64,000 nt of DNA from NCBI RefSeq assembly GCF_001683335.1, contig NZ_CP016201.1:806488-870487 (forward strand), read 5' to 3'. Every line of letters starts with the position of its first letter. Position 1 is the first letter of the stretch. The position numbers and the translations under genes are program-made. The stretch is from Selenomonas sp. oral taxon 126. Its GTDB lineage: Bacteria; Bacillota; Negativicutes; Selenomonadales; Selenomonadaceae. Shown here piece by piece: positions 14,846 to 24,700 of the stretch. The notes under the pieces were generated by a model, which worked only from the letters and a program-made list of their open reading frames with translations, ran no database searches and was not told the DNA's origin.

Positions 14846-17320
14846 TCACTCGCTCCCCGCATCCACGATGCGGTTCATGGTCGCCATCGAGGCGACGCGG
14901 TCACTCTCGCCGAGGGTCATGAGCTTGACGCCCTGCGTGTTGCGGCTGATCAGAGAGATTTCATCCACCGTCGTGCGGATGACAATGCCGTCCGTCGTGA
15001 TGAGCATGAGCTCCTGATTCTCGCGCACGACGCGGATGCCGACGACGGGGCCGGTCTTGTCCGTGACCTTCATGTTGATGAGCCCCTTGCCGCCGCGCGT
15101 CTGCGTGCGGTACTCCTCGGCGGTCGTGCGCTTGCCGTAGCCGCCCTCGGTGACGGTGAGCACCTCGGAGTCGCTCTTGAGGATATCCATCGCGACAACT
15201 TCATCGCCGTCGCTGAGGCTGATGCCGCGCACGCCGCGTGCAATGCGCCCCATGGAGCGCACGCCGTCCTCGGGGAAGCAGATCGCCTTGCCGCCGCGCG
15301 TGCCGAGCATGATGCGGTTCTCGCCGTCCGTGAACTTGACGCCGATGAGCTCGTCGTCCTCGTCGAGGTTGACGGCACGCAGACCATTCTTGCGGATGTT
15401 GGCAAACTCCGAGAGCGGGGTCTTTTTCACCACGCCGCGCTTCGTCCCGAGGAAAAGGAAGCGGTCGGGGCGCATCTCGCGCACTTGGATGACGGCGGTG
15501 ATGCGCTCGTCACTCTCGACAGCGAGGAGGTTGACGATGGCAGTGCCCTTCGCCTGCCGCCCGCTCTCGGGGATTTCGTATGCCTTCAGCACAAAGGCGC
15601 GCCCGCGGTTCGTAAAGAAGAGGATGTCGTGATGCGTTGTCGTGATGAGGAGGTCGCTGACGATGTCGGTCTCCTTCGTCCCCATGCCCTTGACCCCGAC
15701 GCCCCCGCGCCGCTGGCGGCGATAGGTGTCGAGCGGAATGCGCTTGATGTAGTTGTTCAGCGTGAGGGTGACGACGACGTCCTCCTCGGCGATGAGATCC
15801 TTGATGTCCATCTCGCTCGCGTCAAATGTGATCTCCGTGCGGCGCTCGTCGCCGTATTTGTCGCGCACCTCGATGAGCTCGTTTTTGATGATGGCGAGGA
15901 CTTTCATGCGGTCGGCGAGGATGCCCTTGAGCTCCTCAATCATCTTCAGAACTTCCTGATATTCCTCCTCGATCTTCTCGCGCTCGAGACCCGTGAGGCG
16001 CTGGAGCCGCAGATCGAGGATTGCCTGTGCCTGTTTCTCACTGAGTTTGAACCCATCCATCAGGGCTGTGCGTGCGATGTCCGCCGTACGGCTTTCGCGT
16101 ATCGTTGTAATGACAGCGTCCAGATGGTCGAGTGCAATGGTGAGTCCTTCGAGGATATGGGCGCGCGCCTCTGCCTTTGCGAGCTCGTACTGCGTGCGCC
16201 GCGTGATGACGTTCTCCTGATGGCTGATGTAGTGCCCGAGCATCTGCTTGATGTTCATGATGACGGGCTGCCCGTCCACGAGGGCGAGCATGATGATGCC
16301 GAAGCTGTCCTGCAGCTGCGTGTGCTTGTAAAGCTGGTTGAGGATGACGTTCGGCGCGCTGTCGCGGCGCAGCTCGATGACGATGCGCATACCGCTGCGG
16401 TCGGACTCGTCGCGCAGATCGGTGACGCCGTCGATCTGCTTGTCGCGGACGAGCTCGGCGATCTTCTCGATGAGACGTGCCTTGTTGACCTGATATGGCA
16501 GCTCCGTGACGATGATGCGCGGCTTCCCGCTGCTCATGGTCTCGATGTGGGCGCGCGCACGCATCTTGACGACGCCGCGTCCCGTCATGTACGCCTTGCG
16601 GATCTCCTCCGTGCCGAGGATGAGACCCGCCGTCGGGAAGTCCGGGCCTTTGATAACGCCCATGAGTTCCTCGATGGTGGTCTCGGGGTTGTCAATGAGC
16701 AGGAGGGTGCCGTTGATGACCTCGACCATATTGTGCGGCGGGATGTTCGTCGCCATGCCGACGGCGATGCCCGCCGTGCCGTTGACGAGGAGCTGCGGGA
16801 ATTTCGCGGGCAGGACGGTCGGTTCCTTCTCTGAGCCGTCGTAGTTGTCCGTGAAGTCCACCGTTTCTTTATCAATGTCGCGCAGCATGAGCTCGGCGAT
16901 CTTCGACATGCGCACCTCGGTGTAGCGCATCGCCGCTGCCGAGTCGCCGTCGACCGAGCCGAAGTTACCGTGCCCGTCCGCGAGCATATAGCGCATGGAG
17001 AAGTCCTGCGCCATGCGGACGATCGCGTCGTAGACGGAGGTGTCGCCGTGCGGGTGATATTTACCGAGCACTTCACCGACGATACGCGCGGACTTTTTGT
17101 AGGGCTTCGAGCTCGTCATGCCCGAGCCCTGCATTGCGTAGAGGATGCGGCGGTGTACGGGCTTCAGGCCGTCGCGCACATCCGGCAGCGCGCGCGCCAC
17201 GATGACGCTCATCGCGTAGTCGATGTAGGAGTTCTTCATCTCGTGTTCGAGGTTGACCGGGACGATGCGCCCCTGTCCAAAATCCAGATCCAAAATGTCA
17301 CCTCTTCGTGTTCGTTCCAC
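14846..17320 (-). CDS. gyrA: DNA gyrase subunit A
   Basis: 824 residues, normal length. The breakage-reunion domain has the active-site tyrosine in A-A-M-R-Y-T-E-V-R and the quinolone region [12 protein letters not shown], with Thr at the E. coli Ser83 position and Asp at 87, which reads as wild type. The C-terminal DNA-wrapping domain has the GyrA box [10 protein letters not shown]. It makes negative supercoils together with GyrB, which is not in this window. The start follows AGAGGTGACATTTTGG with an in-frame ATG at 17320. The upstream 17321-17519 shows only repeat fragments. Confidence 0.95.
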   Translation of the reverse strand: MERTRRGDILDLDFGQGRIVPVNLEHEMKNSYIDYAMSVIVARALPDVRDGLKPVHRRILYAMQGSGMTSSKPYKKSARIVGEVLGKYHPHGDTSVYDAIVRMAQDFSMRYMLADGHGNFGSVDGDSAAAMRYTEVRMSKIAELMLRDIDKETVDFTDNYDGSEKEPTVLPAKFPQLLVNGTAGIAVGMATNIPPHNMVEVINGTLLLIDNPETTIEELMGVIKGPDFPTAGLILGTEEIRKAYMTGRGVVKMRARAHIETMSSGKPRIIVTELPYQVNKARLIEKIAELVRDKQIDGVTDLRDESDRSGMRIVIELRRDSAPNVILNQLYKHTQLQDSFGIIMLALVDGQPVIMNIKQMLGHYISHQENVITRRTQYELAKAEARAHILEGLTIALDHLDAVITTIRESRTADIARTALMDGFKLSEKQAQAILDLRLQRLTGLEREKIEEEYQEVLKMIEELKGILADRMKVLAIIKNELIEVRDKYGDERRTEITFDASEMDIKDLIAEEDVVVTLTLNNYIKRIPLDTYRRQRRGGVGVKGMGTKETDIVSDLLITTTHHDILFFTNRGRAFVLKAYEIPESGRQAKGTAIVNLLAVESDERITAVIQVREMRPDRFLFLGTKRGVVKKTPLSEFANIRKNGLRAVNLDEDDELIGVKFTDGENRIMLGTRGGKAICFPEDGVRSMGRIARGVRGISLSDGDEVVAMDILKSDSEVLTVTEGGYGKRTTAEEYRTQTRGGKGLINMKVTDKTGPVVGIRVVRENQELMLITTDGIVIRTTVDEISLISRNTQGVKLMTLGESDRVASMATMNRIVDAGSE

Positions 17321-17363
17321 AATAATCGGATCTTTGTCAAACGTTACGGCTTGTCACAGGCGT

Positions 17364-17392
17364 GCTTGCTCCACTAGGGTTTGCTTTGGAGC
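17364..17392 (-). repeat. intergenic repeat R2, short copy
   Basis: The reverse complement reads GCTCCAAAGCAAACCCTAGT, then GGAGCAAGC, the core shared with 11612 and 34876. The rest of 17321-17519 has no gene; 17503-17517 looks like the end of a second MITE copy. Confidence 0.6.
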
Positions 17393-17519
17393 ATCGCACT
17401 GCTGTGGTATGCCTCGTTTGTAACATTCATCATAGAACCCAATAATCCACGATGATTATAGCATTTTCGCGGCGAAAAGTCTATGTTTTACGCGGTTGGG
17501 CGCGCTTCAGCGATTCCTA

Positions 17520-17683
17520 GGGAATCACTGATAAAATGAAGTCCGTCAGATTGGCGTAGATTTTTTCGTCCGAACAAGGAGGCAAACCGGACGCATAGCA
17601 AGGGCTATGTGGAGGAATTGCCGACGAAGTGCGGGCAAAAAAGATGCGCTAAGATGATGGTGCTGAATTTATCAGTGCTTCCC
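17520..17683 (+). mobile_element. MITE-like element, copy D (full), at the broken end of an autotransporter
   Basis: 164 bp from GGGAATCACTGATAAAATG to ATTTATCAGTGCTTCCC, flanked by TA on both sides (17518-17519 and 17684-17685). It provides the last 12 codons and stop of the minus-strand ORF 17649-19058. Confidence 0.85.
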
Positions 17684-19058
17684 TAAACCATATCTCGCCG
17701 CGCAGAATCGCGGGAGCGGAGCTGTCTGCAGCGAGCTCCACGCGCGCGCTGAGGCTGCGTTCGCCTGCGGCATAGCCCTGATAGCGGAGTTTGGCCGCAA
17801 GGGCGCGCAGAGCCTCGCGCATCGTCGTATGTGCCTCATCTGTCACGGCAGCCCCCGCCGCTAGGCGCATGGTGATATGGGAGCCGGGTGCGGCGTGCCG
17901 CACGATAAAGTCGCCGCCTCTGATGCTGCCGTCCTCTGCGCGCGTGTAGACGACGCGCGTAAAGCCGCTGCAGCTGTCCACCAGAATGGGGGACGCTTCC
18001 TGCTGAAAGATGTTCCCCTGCTCCTCCTCCGATCCTCCGCCGCAGAGGGTGCGCAGTTTGCTCCCCCGATAGAGATAGGCGTCCGCATTCGGTCGTTCCA
18101 ATACGGTTCTTTCGCGCGGCGCGCCGATCCAGCGATTGTACCAGCGCGCGTTGTGCGAGAGATAGAGATCGACGCCGGAGTTGTGGGGGTTCCCCCCGCT
18201 TTCCTCGAACTCGTTCAGGATCGCACCCGTGAGCACGGAGTCCGCCGTTGGGAGCGCGAGGGAGATAAAGGAGCCGTGCCGATCAGGATTCGGGTCGATC
18301 CCGTAGTTCTTGTGGAGGACGCCGAGGTTGCCGTGGATGTTCACGGTCTCCGTGCCGCGCTCGCGTCCATCCGCACCTGTGTTCATGAAGACGGAGCCCT
18401 CCTCGGCGAGCAGCGCGTAGGTATCGGTGCCGAGCGCATGCGTCACGATCCTGCCGCCGCCGACCGTGATATAGCCGTCCTTGTTCGCCTGCAGACCGAC
18501 GCCGACAACATCCATATCGAGCGTGCCGCCGAGGGTAAATCTCGTGTCCCCATGCGTTCTGCCGCGTATCTGTCCACCATAGCCCGCATAGATGCCGCTC
18601 ATGTAGTAGTGGGCAACATCGGCGCCCGGAGTCGCGCCGCAGGTCGCGGGCGCGCTGTTGGCAAGCCGCAGTGTCAGATCGCCGCCGATCGTGAGTTGTG
18701 CGCCGTCGAGCAGATAGATGCCCGTGACGTTCCTGTGCAGACTGCCGCCGCCGGAGCCGGAGACATCGACCGTGACATTGTCGCGCCAGTATTCCCTCTC
18801 GTCGTTGGTCAGGTAACAGCCGATGCCGGCACCGTCGGTATGACTTTCGATCGTGCGCACAGGGCGGGACTGCGGCATATCGTCACCATACGCCGATGAA
18901 TCTCTCCCGATGTCATTGAACGTTGTGACGGAATCTCCCGTCTTGTGCGCTATATCGTTCTCCGCAGAGACTGTGCCCGTGCCGACGAGGCACAGGGAAA
19001 GCGCCAGCAGCGCCGCTCTTTTCCTGCGCCGCCCTGTCGAGATTCGATTGCCTGCCAT
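17649..19058 (-). pseudogene. autotransporter-like secreted protein, C-terminal barrel missing
   Basis: The minus strand encodes a signal peptide (basic R-R-R-K-R, hydrophobic A-L-L-A-L-S-L-C-L-V-G, then V-S-A-E-N) and a long repetitive beta-helix-like passenger with strands such as G-I-Y-L-L-D-G-A-Q-L-T-I-G-G and L-L-A-E-E-G-S-V-F-M-N-T-G. This is the layout of Negativicute type V autotransporters. At R-G-E-I-W-F the frame enters the repeat at 17683 and stops; no barrel domain follows on the far side. The C-terminal half has been deleted. The product would be exported to the periplasm but not displayed. ATG 19058 follows GGGGGAA. Confidence 0.7.
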
Positions 19059-19235
19059 GAATGTTCCCCCTTTTCCGTTTGAATGGATCTTTTAGAGACA
19101 TTATATCATTCGGAAAGGACGATGCACAACACGCAGCGGCGCTGTCTCATAGCTCCGCAGACGCAAAAGTGGAAAAGGAATTCGCGGTGCCGTCGTCGAA
19201 TAACAATAAAGTTATGTGTAGATAGGAGGGGCGCT

Positions 19236-20957
19236 GTGGAGGATGTGAAGGAGCTGCGGCGGGCGCGTCTGCTGCGTGCAAACGCGCTCTACGAGGCAAG
19301 GGAGTACGCGCGCGCGGCGGAGGTTGCGCAGGAATCGCTCACCATATTGCCCGAGGACGCGGAGATGCGCTATATCCGCGCGGCGGCGCTGACGGGCTGC
19401 GGCGCATATGATGAGGCGCGTGCAGAGATTGCACGCATCCGCGCGGTGTGTCCCGATCATGCGGGGGCGGCACGGCAGGAGATCTACATCGACCGCGCGG
19501 AGGGGAAGATCCGCACACAGATTGTGCATCTGCGCGCATTCGTTGCGATGCTTGAGGAGCGGATCGCCGCAGGAGACAGACCCGACTATCACAGGGTATT
19601 CCTCGCGAGTGCGTACAGTCTCCTCGGGGCGGCACTGACGCTGACGGGTGAGAGCGCGGCGGCGGTGGAGGCATTTCTCGCGTCGAGCCGCCTTGAGACG
19701 ACGCGCGAGAAAAAGGCGACGGAGTACAGCAACGCTCTCTTTGCCTCGAACTATCTGCCCGCAGGGCAACGTGCCGCGTATGCAGAGCTTGCACGCGGCT
19801 ACGGCGCACTCTATGCGGATGTTCGCCCGCTCTCGACTCCTGCGGACGCGCGGCGCGGGCATGCGCGTCTGCGCATCGGCTACATCTCGCCCGATCTGCG
19901 CACACATCCCGTCGGGACGCTCGTGCGTCCTCTCCTCACTGCCTATGACCGCACGAGATGCGCCGTATACTGCTACATGAACGGCGCAGAAGATGCGCTT
20001 TCACAGGAATTCCACGCGGCGGTGGACGTGTGGCGCAACATCTGCGGGATGGATGCAGCGGAGGCGGCGGCACTCGTCTACGGCGATGAGATTGACATCC
20101 TCGTGGATCTCGCGGGGCATACCGAGGACAACGTGCTGCCCGTGCTCGCCCACCGTCCTGCGCCCGTGCAGGTGACGGGCATCGGCTACTTCAATACGAC
20201 GGGGCTGGCCACTGTGGACTATATGCTCTCGGATGCGCACGTCGATCCCATCGGGACGACAGATCCCGCCTTTACCGAGGAAATGATCCGCCTGCCGCAC
20301 AGCCACTTCTGCTATATGCTGCCCGAGGATCTGCCCTCCCTCACCCCGCCGCCGATGGAGCGACGCGGATATGTGACATTCGGCAGCTTCAACAATTTCA
20401 GCAAGGTGACGGATGAGGTGCTGCGCCTCTGGGGCACGCTGCTCGAACGAGTGCCGCGCTCACGTCTCCTCCTCAAGAGCAAGCTATTCGGCAGTGCCGA
20501 GGGGCGGGAGATCGTAGCGGAGCGATTCGCGCGCTGTGGGATTCCCGTGGAGCGCGTGGAGATGCGCGGCTTCGGCCCAAATCATCGCGCGGAGTATGCG
20601 GATATGGACATCGCCCTCGACACCTTCCCCTACACGGGCGGTATCACCACCTGCGAGGCGCTCGCGATGGGCGTGCCCGTCGTGACCATGCGCGGGGCGA
20701 GCCACGGCGCACGATTCGGTGAGAGCCTGCTCATCAATGCGAATCTGCCCGAACTCGTCGCAAAAGATCCCGCAGACTATGTGCAGATCGCACGAACACT
20801 CGCCTCCTCATCCGAAACGCTGTGCGCTCTGCGGATGAATCTGCGTTCCATACTGGGACGCGCACCGCTGACCGACGCGCCGCTCTACGTCCGTGACGTG
20901 GAGGCTGCATACACGGAGATCCGGGAGCGGTTCGTACGCACTGCGGGTAGAATGTGA
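19236..20957 (+). CDS. TPR-domain GT41 glycosyltransferase (OGT/SPINDLY-like)
   Basis: 573 residues. Residues about 5-110 form TPR-like helices (A-R-L-L-R-A-N-A-L-Y-E-A-R-E-Y). From about 210 to 560 there is an OGT-type catalytic domain: L-R-I-G-Y-I-S-P-D-L-R-T-H-P, I-D-I-L-V-D-L-A-G-H-T, G-Y-F-N-T-T-G, T-F-G-S-F-N-N-F-S-K-V and D-I-A-L-D-T-F-P-Y-T-G-G-I-T-T-C-E-A-L. Such enzymes add a sugar to Ser/Thr or Asn of protein in the cytoplasm; bacterial members modify adhesins or flagellin. GTG 19236 with AGGAGG is preferred over the ATG at 19083. It is divergent from the broken autotransporter, a possible former substrate (inference). Confidence 0.82.
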   Translation: MEDVKELRRARLLRANALYEAREYARAAEVAQESLTILPEDAEMRYIRAAALTGCGAYDEARAEIARIRAVCPDHAGAARQEIYIDRAEGKIRTQIVHLRAFVAMLEERIAAGDRPDYHRVFLASAYSLLGAALTLTGESAAAVEAFLASSRLETTREKKATEYSNALFASNYLPAGQRAAYAELARGYGALYADVRPLSTPADARRGHARLRIGYISPDLRTHPVGTLVRPLLTAYDRTRCAVYCYMNGAEDALSQEFHAAVDVWRNICGMDAAEAAALVYGDEIDILVDLAGHTEDNVLPVLAHRPAPVQVTGIGYFNTTGLATVDYMLSDAHVDPIGTTDPAFTEEMIRLPHSHFCYMLPEDLPSLTPPPMERRGYVTFGSFNNFSKVTDEVLRLWGTLLERVPRSRLLLKSKLFGSAEGREIVAERFARCGIPVERVEMRGFGPNHRAEYADMDIALDTFPYTGGITTCEALAMGVPVVTMRGASHGARFGESLLINANLPELVAKDPADYVQIARTLASSSETLCALRMNLRSILGRAPLTDAPLYVRDVEAAYTEIRERFVRTAGRM

Positions 20958-20968
20958 GTTGTACTGAT

Positions 20969-21781
20969 ATGAAGCGATGGGTCTGTCTTTCGGTGCTCGT
21001 TCTGCTGTGTTCCGTGCTTTGGGGTTGTGATTTTTGGGTGACGGAAAACAGTGATCCTGCTACGGCAGATGAGGTTGCCGCGCGCGTCAATGATACGTTT
21101 CATGCCTATGGGACACATGTTGTGCCGGAGTCGGTGCAGGTCGAGCGGGAGAAGCCGTTTCAGAAGAATGTCTATGCGCTCTATGACGAAGGAAATGGAA
21201 TTTACTTCACCTGCACGGCGGAGATTCGGCGCGCCCATTTCCCCTATCCATTCCTTTATCGCGATACGGACGCCGCTGCGGCGTATGCGGAGGCGTATTT
21301 CGCCCATCTCTATCCCAAGGTGTGTGCCATCACGTCGGCATATCATCTCACGGCGGCTTCTCCGGAGGAGGCAGAGGCACTGCGGGCGTGTTTGCTGACA
21401 GATCCCATGCAGGGGGACGCGCTCTTTGGAAAGGGGGATATCATCTTCCTCCATGAGGCACACGGGGCGGATGTGGTGCGTGTGTGTCGGGAGCTGCATT
21501 CGCTCTACCGTCCACAGGGCGACGACACGCTGCTCACCGAGGCACATGGGCGCAGGGTGACGTTCTACAATTTGCCGGAGGGTACAGAGGATCGTAGGCA
21601 GGCGGTTCCGATTATGACGTTCTATCTGCGCGCGAAGCAGGACTGGGCAACAACGCTGTACGAGAATCCGGGGCATTCGTCCGGTGAGAAGGACACGGCG
21701 GTCTTGGAGGAGCGTCTGGCGTGCTATTTTGAGGTATGTCAAAGGTCAGCAAAGGCGTATCTCAGAGATCATACGCAATAA
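20969..21781 (+). CDS. hypothetical lipoprotein
   Basis: 270 residues with a lipoprotein-type signal (M-K-R-W, hydrophobic stretch, L-W-G-C; Trp at -2 is unusual). The mature part is mixed alpha/beta with many Tyr and Phe residues and no recognised motif. An earlier GTG at 20954 overlaps the glycosyltransferase stop; ATG 20969 gives the cleaner signal peptide. It is probably co-transcribed with the glycosyltransferase. I do not recognise a family. Confidence 0.6.
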   Translation: MKRWVCLSVLVLLCSVLWGCDFWVTENSDPATADEVAARVNDTFHAYGTHVVPESVQVEREKPFQKNVYALYDEGNGIYFTCTAEIRRAHFPYPFLYRDTDAAAAYAEAYFAHLYPKVCAITSAYHLTAASPEEAEALRACLLTDPMQGDALFGKGDIIFLHEAHGADVVRVCRELHSLYRPQGDDTLLTEAHGRRVTFYNLPEGTEDRRQAVPIMTFYLRAKQDWATTLYENPGHSSGEKDTAVLEERLACYFEVCQRSAKAYLRDHTQ

Positions 21782-21782
21782 A

Positions 21783-21960
21783 GGAATCCCTGACAAAATG
21801 AAGTCCGTCAGATTGGTGCAGATTTTTTCATCCTCATAGACCCAAGCCTCCCCGTTCCCCCTGCCTCCCCCGTCAGGGCGGGGCCTGTGCGCGGAACGCG
21901 TAGAAGTGGCGAGCTTGCGAGCCGATAGGAGCACTCCGAGGGCAGCTCCTTTTCTTACCT
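21783..21960. repeat. MITE left-end fragment E plus GC-rich intergenic repeats
   Basis: 21783-21832 matches the left 50 bp of the MITE family (GGAATCCCTGACAAAATG, then a GTCCGTCAGATTGGTGCAG stretch). It continues into a mosaic of CCTCCCCGTTCCCCC and CCTCCCCCGTCAGGGCGGGG palindromes like those at 6880 and 29783. No gene is seen. Confidence 0.65.
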
Positions 21961-21980
21961 TCCTCGCCAAAATTTCAACC

Positions 21981-22009
21981 TTGACAATGTGCGCTGCAGT
22001 GCATACTAT
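21981..22009 (+). promoter_or_regulatory. promoter of the Rpn-like nuclease gene
   Basis: TTGACA (21981-21986) and TACTAT (22004-22009) with a 17-bp spacer, 33 bp before the GTG start. Confidence 0.65.
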
Positions 22010-22042
22010 GATAGTAGAACGGTATGAGGAGGGTACAACTCT

Positions 22043-22924
22043 GTGAGAATGCTCAAGAAAGACGTTCCTGCGGAATACAATGCACTGATTCAGAAGTTCC
22101 GTCTGATCGACGATACCTTTTTCAACGTATGCTTTGACAATTATATCGAGGGCATGCAGCTCCTGCTGCGCATCTTCTTCGGACGGGACGACCTCGTTGT
22201 CAAACACGTTGTCACGCAGCAGAGTGCGGACAATCTCTACGGGCGCGGCGTCCGCTTTGATGTGCTGGCAGAGGACAGTGAGGGGAAGCTCTACGACTGT
22301 GAGGTGCAGCGTGCAAACAAAGGCGCAGCGCCGCGTCAGGCACGTTACAACAGCAGCATGATGGATGCGCGGGAGCTTGCCAAAAGCGCAGAATTCTCTG
22401 ATCTGCCCGAGACGTGGGTCATCTTCATCACAGAGAATGACATCTATGGGGCAGGCTGTCCGCTGTATCATGTGGAGCGCATCATAGAGGAGCTGCAGCG
22501 ACCGTTTAACGACGGTGCGCATATCCTCTACGTCAACGGGGCAAACCGCGACGACACGCCGCTTGGGCGGCTCATGCAGGATTTCTTCTGCGAGCGTCCG
22601 GAACAGATGAATTATAAAGAGCTTGCTGAGCGTGCCGATTACTTTAAGGCAGAAGCAGAGGGAGTGAATACCATGTGCGAACTGATGGAGAAATTTGGAG
22701 AGAGGAAAATGGAAGAGGGGCGTATGGAAGGACGCCTCGAGGGGCGTGCCGAGGGGCGTCTTGAAGGACGGGAGGCAGGACTTCTTGAGGGACGTATGGA
22801 GTCTGCCCGTCGGACGGCGGCAGCATTGCTCGCTTTGGGAAAACTCACGCTTTCCCAGATTGCCGAAGCAACACAGCTGCCAATGGAAGAGGTCGAACGC
22901 CTCTCAGGAATGAACGGTATATAA
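22043..22924 (+). CDS. Rpn-family PD-(D/E)XK nuclease / putative transposase
   Basis: 293 residues. The N-terminal half is a PD-(D/E)XK domain: F-F-N-V-C-F-D-N near residue 30, then the catalytic R-F-D-V-L-A-E-D and Y-D-C-E-V-Q-R pair near 73-95 (D...E-x-Q). The C-terminal third is a charged repeat of the form E-G-R-M-E-G-R-L-E-G-R, followed by a helical tail (L-T-L-S-Q-I-A-E-A-T-Q-L-P). Rpn proteins promote recA-independent recombination, and many Firmicute genomes carry numerous copies. GTG 22043 lies about ten bases after GAGGAGG; ATG 22049 is an alternative. The strong promoter suggests it is expressed. Confidence 0.8.
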   Translation: MRMLKKDVPAEYNALIQKFRLIDDTFFNVCFDNYIEGMQLLLRIFFGRDDLVVKHVVTQQSADNLYGRGVRFDVLAEDSEGKLYDCEVQRANKGAAPRQARYNSSMMDARELAKSAEFSDLPETWVIFITENDIYGAGCPLYHVERIIEELQRPFNDGAHILYVNGANRDDTPLGRLMQDFFCERPEQMNYKELAERADYFKAEAEGVNTMCELMEKFGERKMEEGRMEGRLEGRAEGRLEGREAGLLEGRMESARRTAAALLALGKLTLSQIAEATQLPMEEVERLSGMNGI

Positions 22925-23072
22925 AGGAAGCACGCCGAGGGTGCCGTAAACGTCCACATTTTCGGCACCCGGGTTCGCGCCGTTCGCGCCGTCCGCGCCC
23001 GTATAATAACGAATGAGATAATGCCTTTTATTTATAGGTTTTGGTACAATCAAGCTGCTTGGTCTATCGCAC

Positions 23073-23114
23073 AAAAAAACCGCCGAAGGATGTTCGTCCT
23101 TCGGCGGCGTTTTC
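23073..23114 (-). terminator. bidirectional terminator downstream of malic enzyme
   Basis: CGCCGAAGGA pairs with TCCTTCGGCG over a six-base loop, with seven A on the left (T on the minus strand) and GTTTTCG on the right. A separate hairpin (GGTGCCG...CGGCACC, 22938-22969) sits after the Rpn gene. The rest of 22925-23130 is empty. Confidence 0.85.
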
Positions 23115-23130
23115 GTTTGTGCTTATCTCA

Positions 23131-24375
23131 TCAGCCGACCGTATGACCGAGCAGTTCGCGCGTATGGGCGGCGACGTCCTCGGGGGTGATGTCCGTGCGG
23201 CGTGCGACGCCGGTGTCGAGCGCTGCCTTTGCGACGGCGGCGGCGACGGTGGGCGCAACGCGCGGGTCGAGCGGGCTTGCGATGATGTTGGTCTCGTTGA
23301 GCTCGCTCTCGGAGATGAGGGAGGCGATCGCGTCTGCGGCGGCGATCTTCATCTTATCATTGATCTCCTTGGCACGCACGTCAAGTGCGCCGCGGAAGAT
23401 GCCCGGGAAGGCGAGGAGGTTGTTGACCTGGTTCGGGAAGTCGGAGCGACCCGTGCAGACGATGCGCGCGCCCGCCGCCTTTGCCTCGTCGGGCAGGATC
23501 TCGGGGACGGGGTTCGCCATTGCCATGATGACGGGATCCGGGCTCATGCTCTTGATCATCTCGGGCGTGAGGCTGCCCGGCGCGGAGACGCCGATGAAGA
23601 TGTCCTTGCCCCTCACGATCTGCGCGAGGTTGCCCTTTTCCTTCTGGCGGTTGGAGACCTTTGCGAGGCTGTCCTTGTACGGGTTCATGTTCTCCTTGCG
23701 CCCCTCGTAGACGGCCCCCGTCGTGTCGCAGAGGACAACGGTCTTGATGCCGTAGGAGAAGAGGAGGCGCGCGATCGCCTGTCCCGCTGCGCCCGCACCG
23801 TTGATGACGATCTTCGCTGTGCGCAGATCCTTTTCGAGGTACTTGTACGCGTTGAGAAGCGCGGAGACGACGACGATGGCGGTGCCGTGCTGGTCGTCGT
23901 GGAAGACGGGGATGTCGAGGGTCTTCTTGAGCTCGTTCTCGATGTCAAAGCACTGGGGCGCCTTGATGTCCTCGAGGTTGATGCCACCGTAGGTGGGGGC
24001 GATGAGCTGGCAGACCTTGACGACGTCCTCGACCTTCTGGCTGTTCACGCAGACGGGGACGGAGTCGACGCCCGCAAAGCCCTTGAAGAGGATGGATTTG
24101 CCCTCCATGACCGGCAGGCCTGCGCCCGCGCCGATGTTGCCGAGGCCGAGGACGGCGGTGCCGTTGGTGACGACGGCGACCATGTTGCCCTTGGTGGTGT
24201 AGTCGTAGATCTTGTCGGGGTTGTCCTTGATCGCCAGACACGGCGCCGCGACGCCCGGGGTGTAGGCGCGGCTGAGGTCGTCGCGCGTGGCGATGGGGAC
24301 GGTCGGGGTGATTGCGAGTTTGCCGTGATGGCGCTCGTGGAGTTCCAGTGCCTCTGCGTCAAATTTGCTTGCCAT
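23131..24375 (-). CDS. NAD(P)-dependent malic enzyme
   Basis: 414 residues of the short bacterial malic enzyme type, which decarboxylates malate to pyruvate. Seen: Y-T-P-G-V-A-A-P-C near residue 38, the [21 protein letters not shown] block, catalytic region [11 protein letters not shown] and the nucleotide-binding [11 protein letters not shown] near 195. Start ATG 24375 follows AAAGGAAG. It is monocistronic, with a terminator behind it and repeat sequence in front. Cofactor preference cannot be read from sequence alone. Confidence 0.9.
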   Translation of the reverse strand: MASKFDAEALELHERHHGKLAITPTVPIATRDDLSRAYTPGVAAPCLAIKDNPDKIYDYTTKGNMVAVVTNGTAVLGLGNIGAGAGLPVMEGKSILFKGFAGVDSVPVCVNSQKVEDVVKVCQLIAPTYGGINLEDIKAPQCFDIENELKKTLDIPVFHDDQHGTAIVVVSALLNAYKYLEKDLRTAKIVINGAGAAGQAIARLLFSYGIKTVVLCDTTGAVYEGRKENMNPYKDSLAKVSNRQKEKGNLAQIVRGKDIFIGVSAPGSLTPEMIKSMSPDPVIMAMANPVPEILPDEAKAAGARIVCTGRSDFPNQVNNLLAFPGIFRGALDVRAKEINDKMKIAAADAIASLISESELNETNIIASPLDPRVAPTVAAAVAKAALDTGVARRTDITPEDVAAHTRELLGHTVG

Positions 24376-24418
24376 GATGCATCTTCCTTTCTGCGGGAAA
24401 TCTCCCGTTTGCTCTCCT

Positions 24419-24700
24419 AGGGAACTGTTGATAAAATGGGGGTGTTCGTGCAGCACTCACACGTGAGAGAACCTATGCCGTCCAAAGCGCCCCTACCACC
24501 ATGCTTCGCATGGTCTACACGTTCCGCGCACAGCCCCCTCCCCCGTGGCGGTCAACGTCATCCAATCACACTTCGCTAACGCTTGTGTTCTTGGGGCGTT
24601 TTCGCATACGACCTGTTGCCCAATCAGCTGCGTCCTTTCGGACTTGCTTCTTGGACAGGTCAGCAACGGGGGAGGCTTGGGGGTACGACATATGAGCCGC
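24419..24700. repeat. gene-free stretch of repeat fragments
   Basis: It opens with GGGAACTGTTGATAAAATGG, a diverged MITE left end preceded by CTA, then a mosaic with CCCCTCCCCCGTGGCGGTC and GGTCAGCAACGGGGGAGGCT. These resemble the intergenic pieces at 6837, 29756 and 59150. No coding frame with a ribosome binding site was found. Confidence 0.55.

Noticed and set aside
14783..16834. A 683-codon open frame on the plus strand, antisense to gyrA
   Set aside because: It is the mirror of a high-GC coding gene, with Asp/Ala/Leu/His-rich low-complexity content and no domain. gyrA on the other strand is certain.
22725..22800. Short tandem repeats (GGACGCCTCGAGGGGCGTGC-like) that might suggest a CRISPR or VNTR array
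   Set aside because: They encode the E-G-R-x-E-G-R repeat of the Rpn-like protein; there are no spacers and the unit is a coding hexapeptide-type repeat.
22925..23040. GTTCGCGCCGTTCGCGCCGTCCGCGCC near 22973-23001 as a possible functional tandem repeat
   Set aside because: Only about three imperfect 9-10 bp units, between a hairpin and a terminator; too short to support a call.
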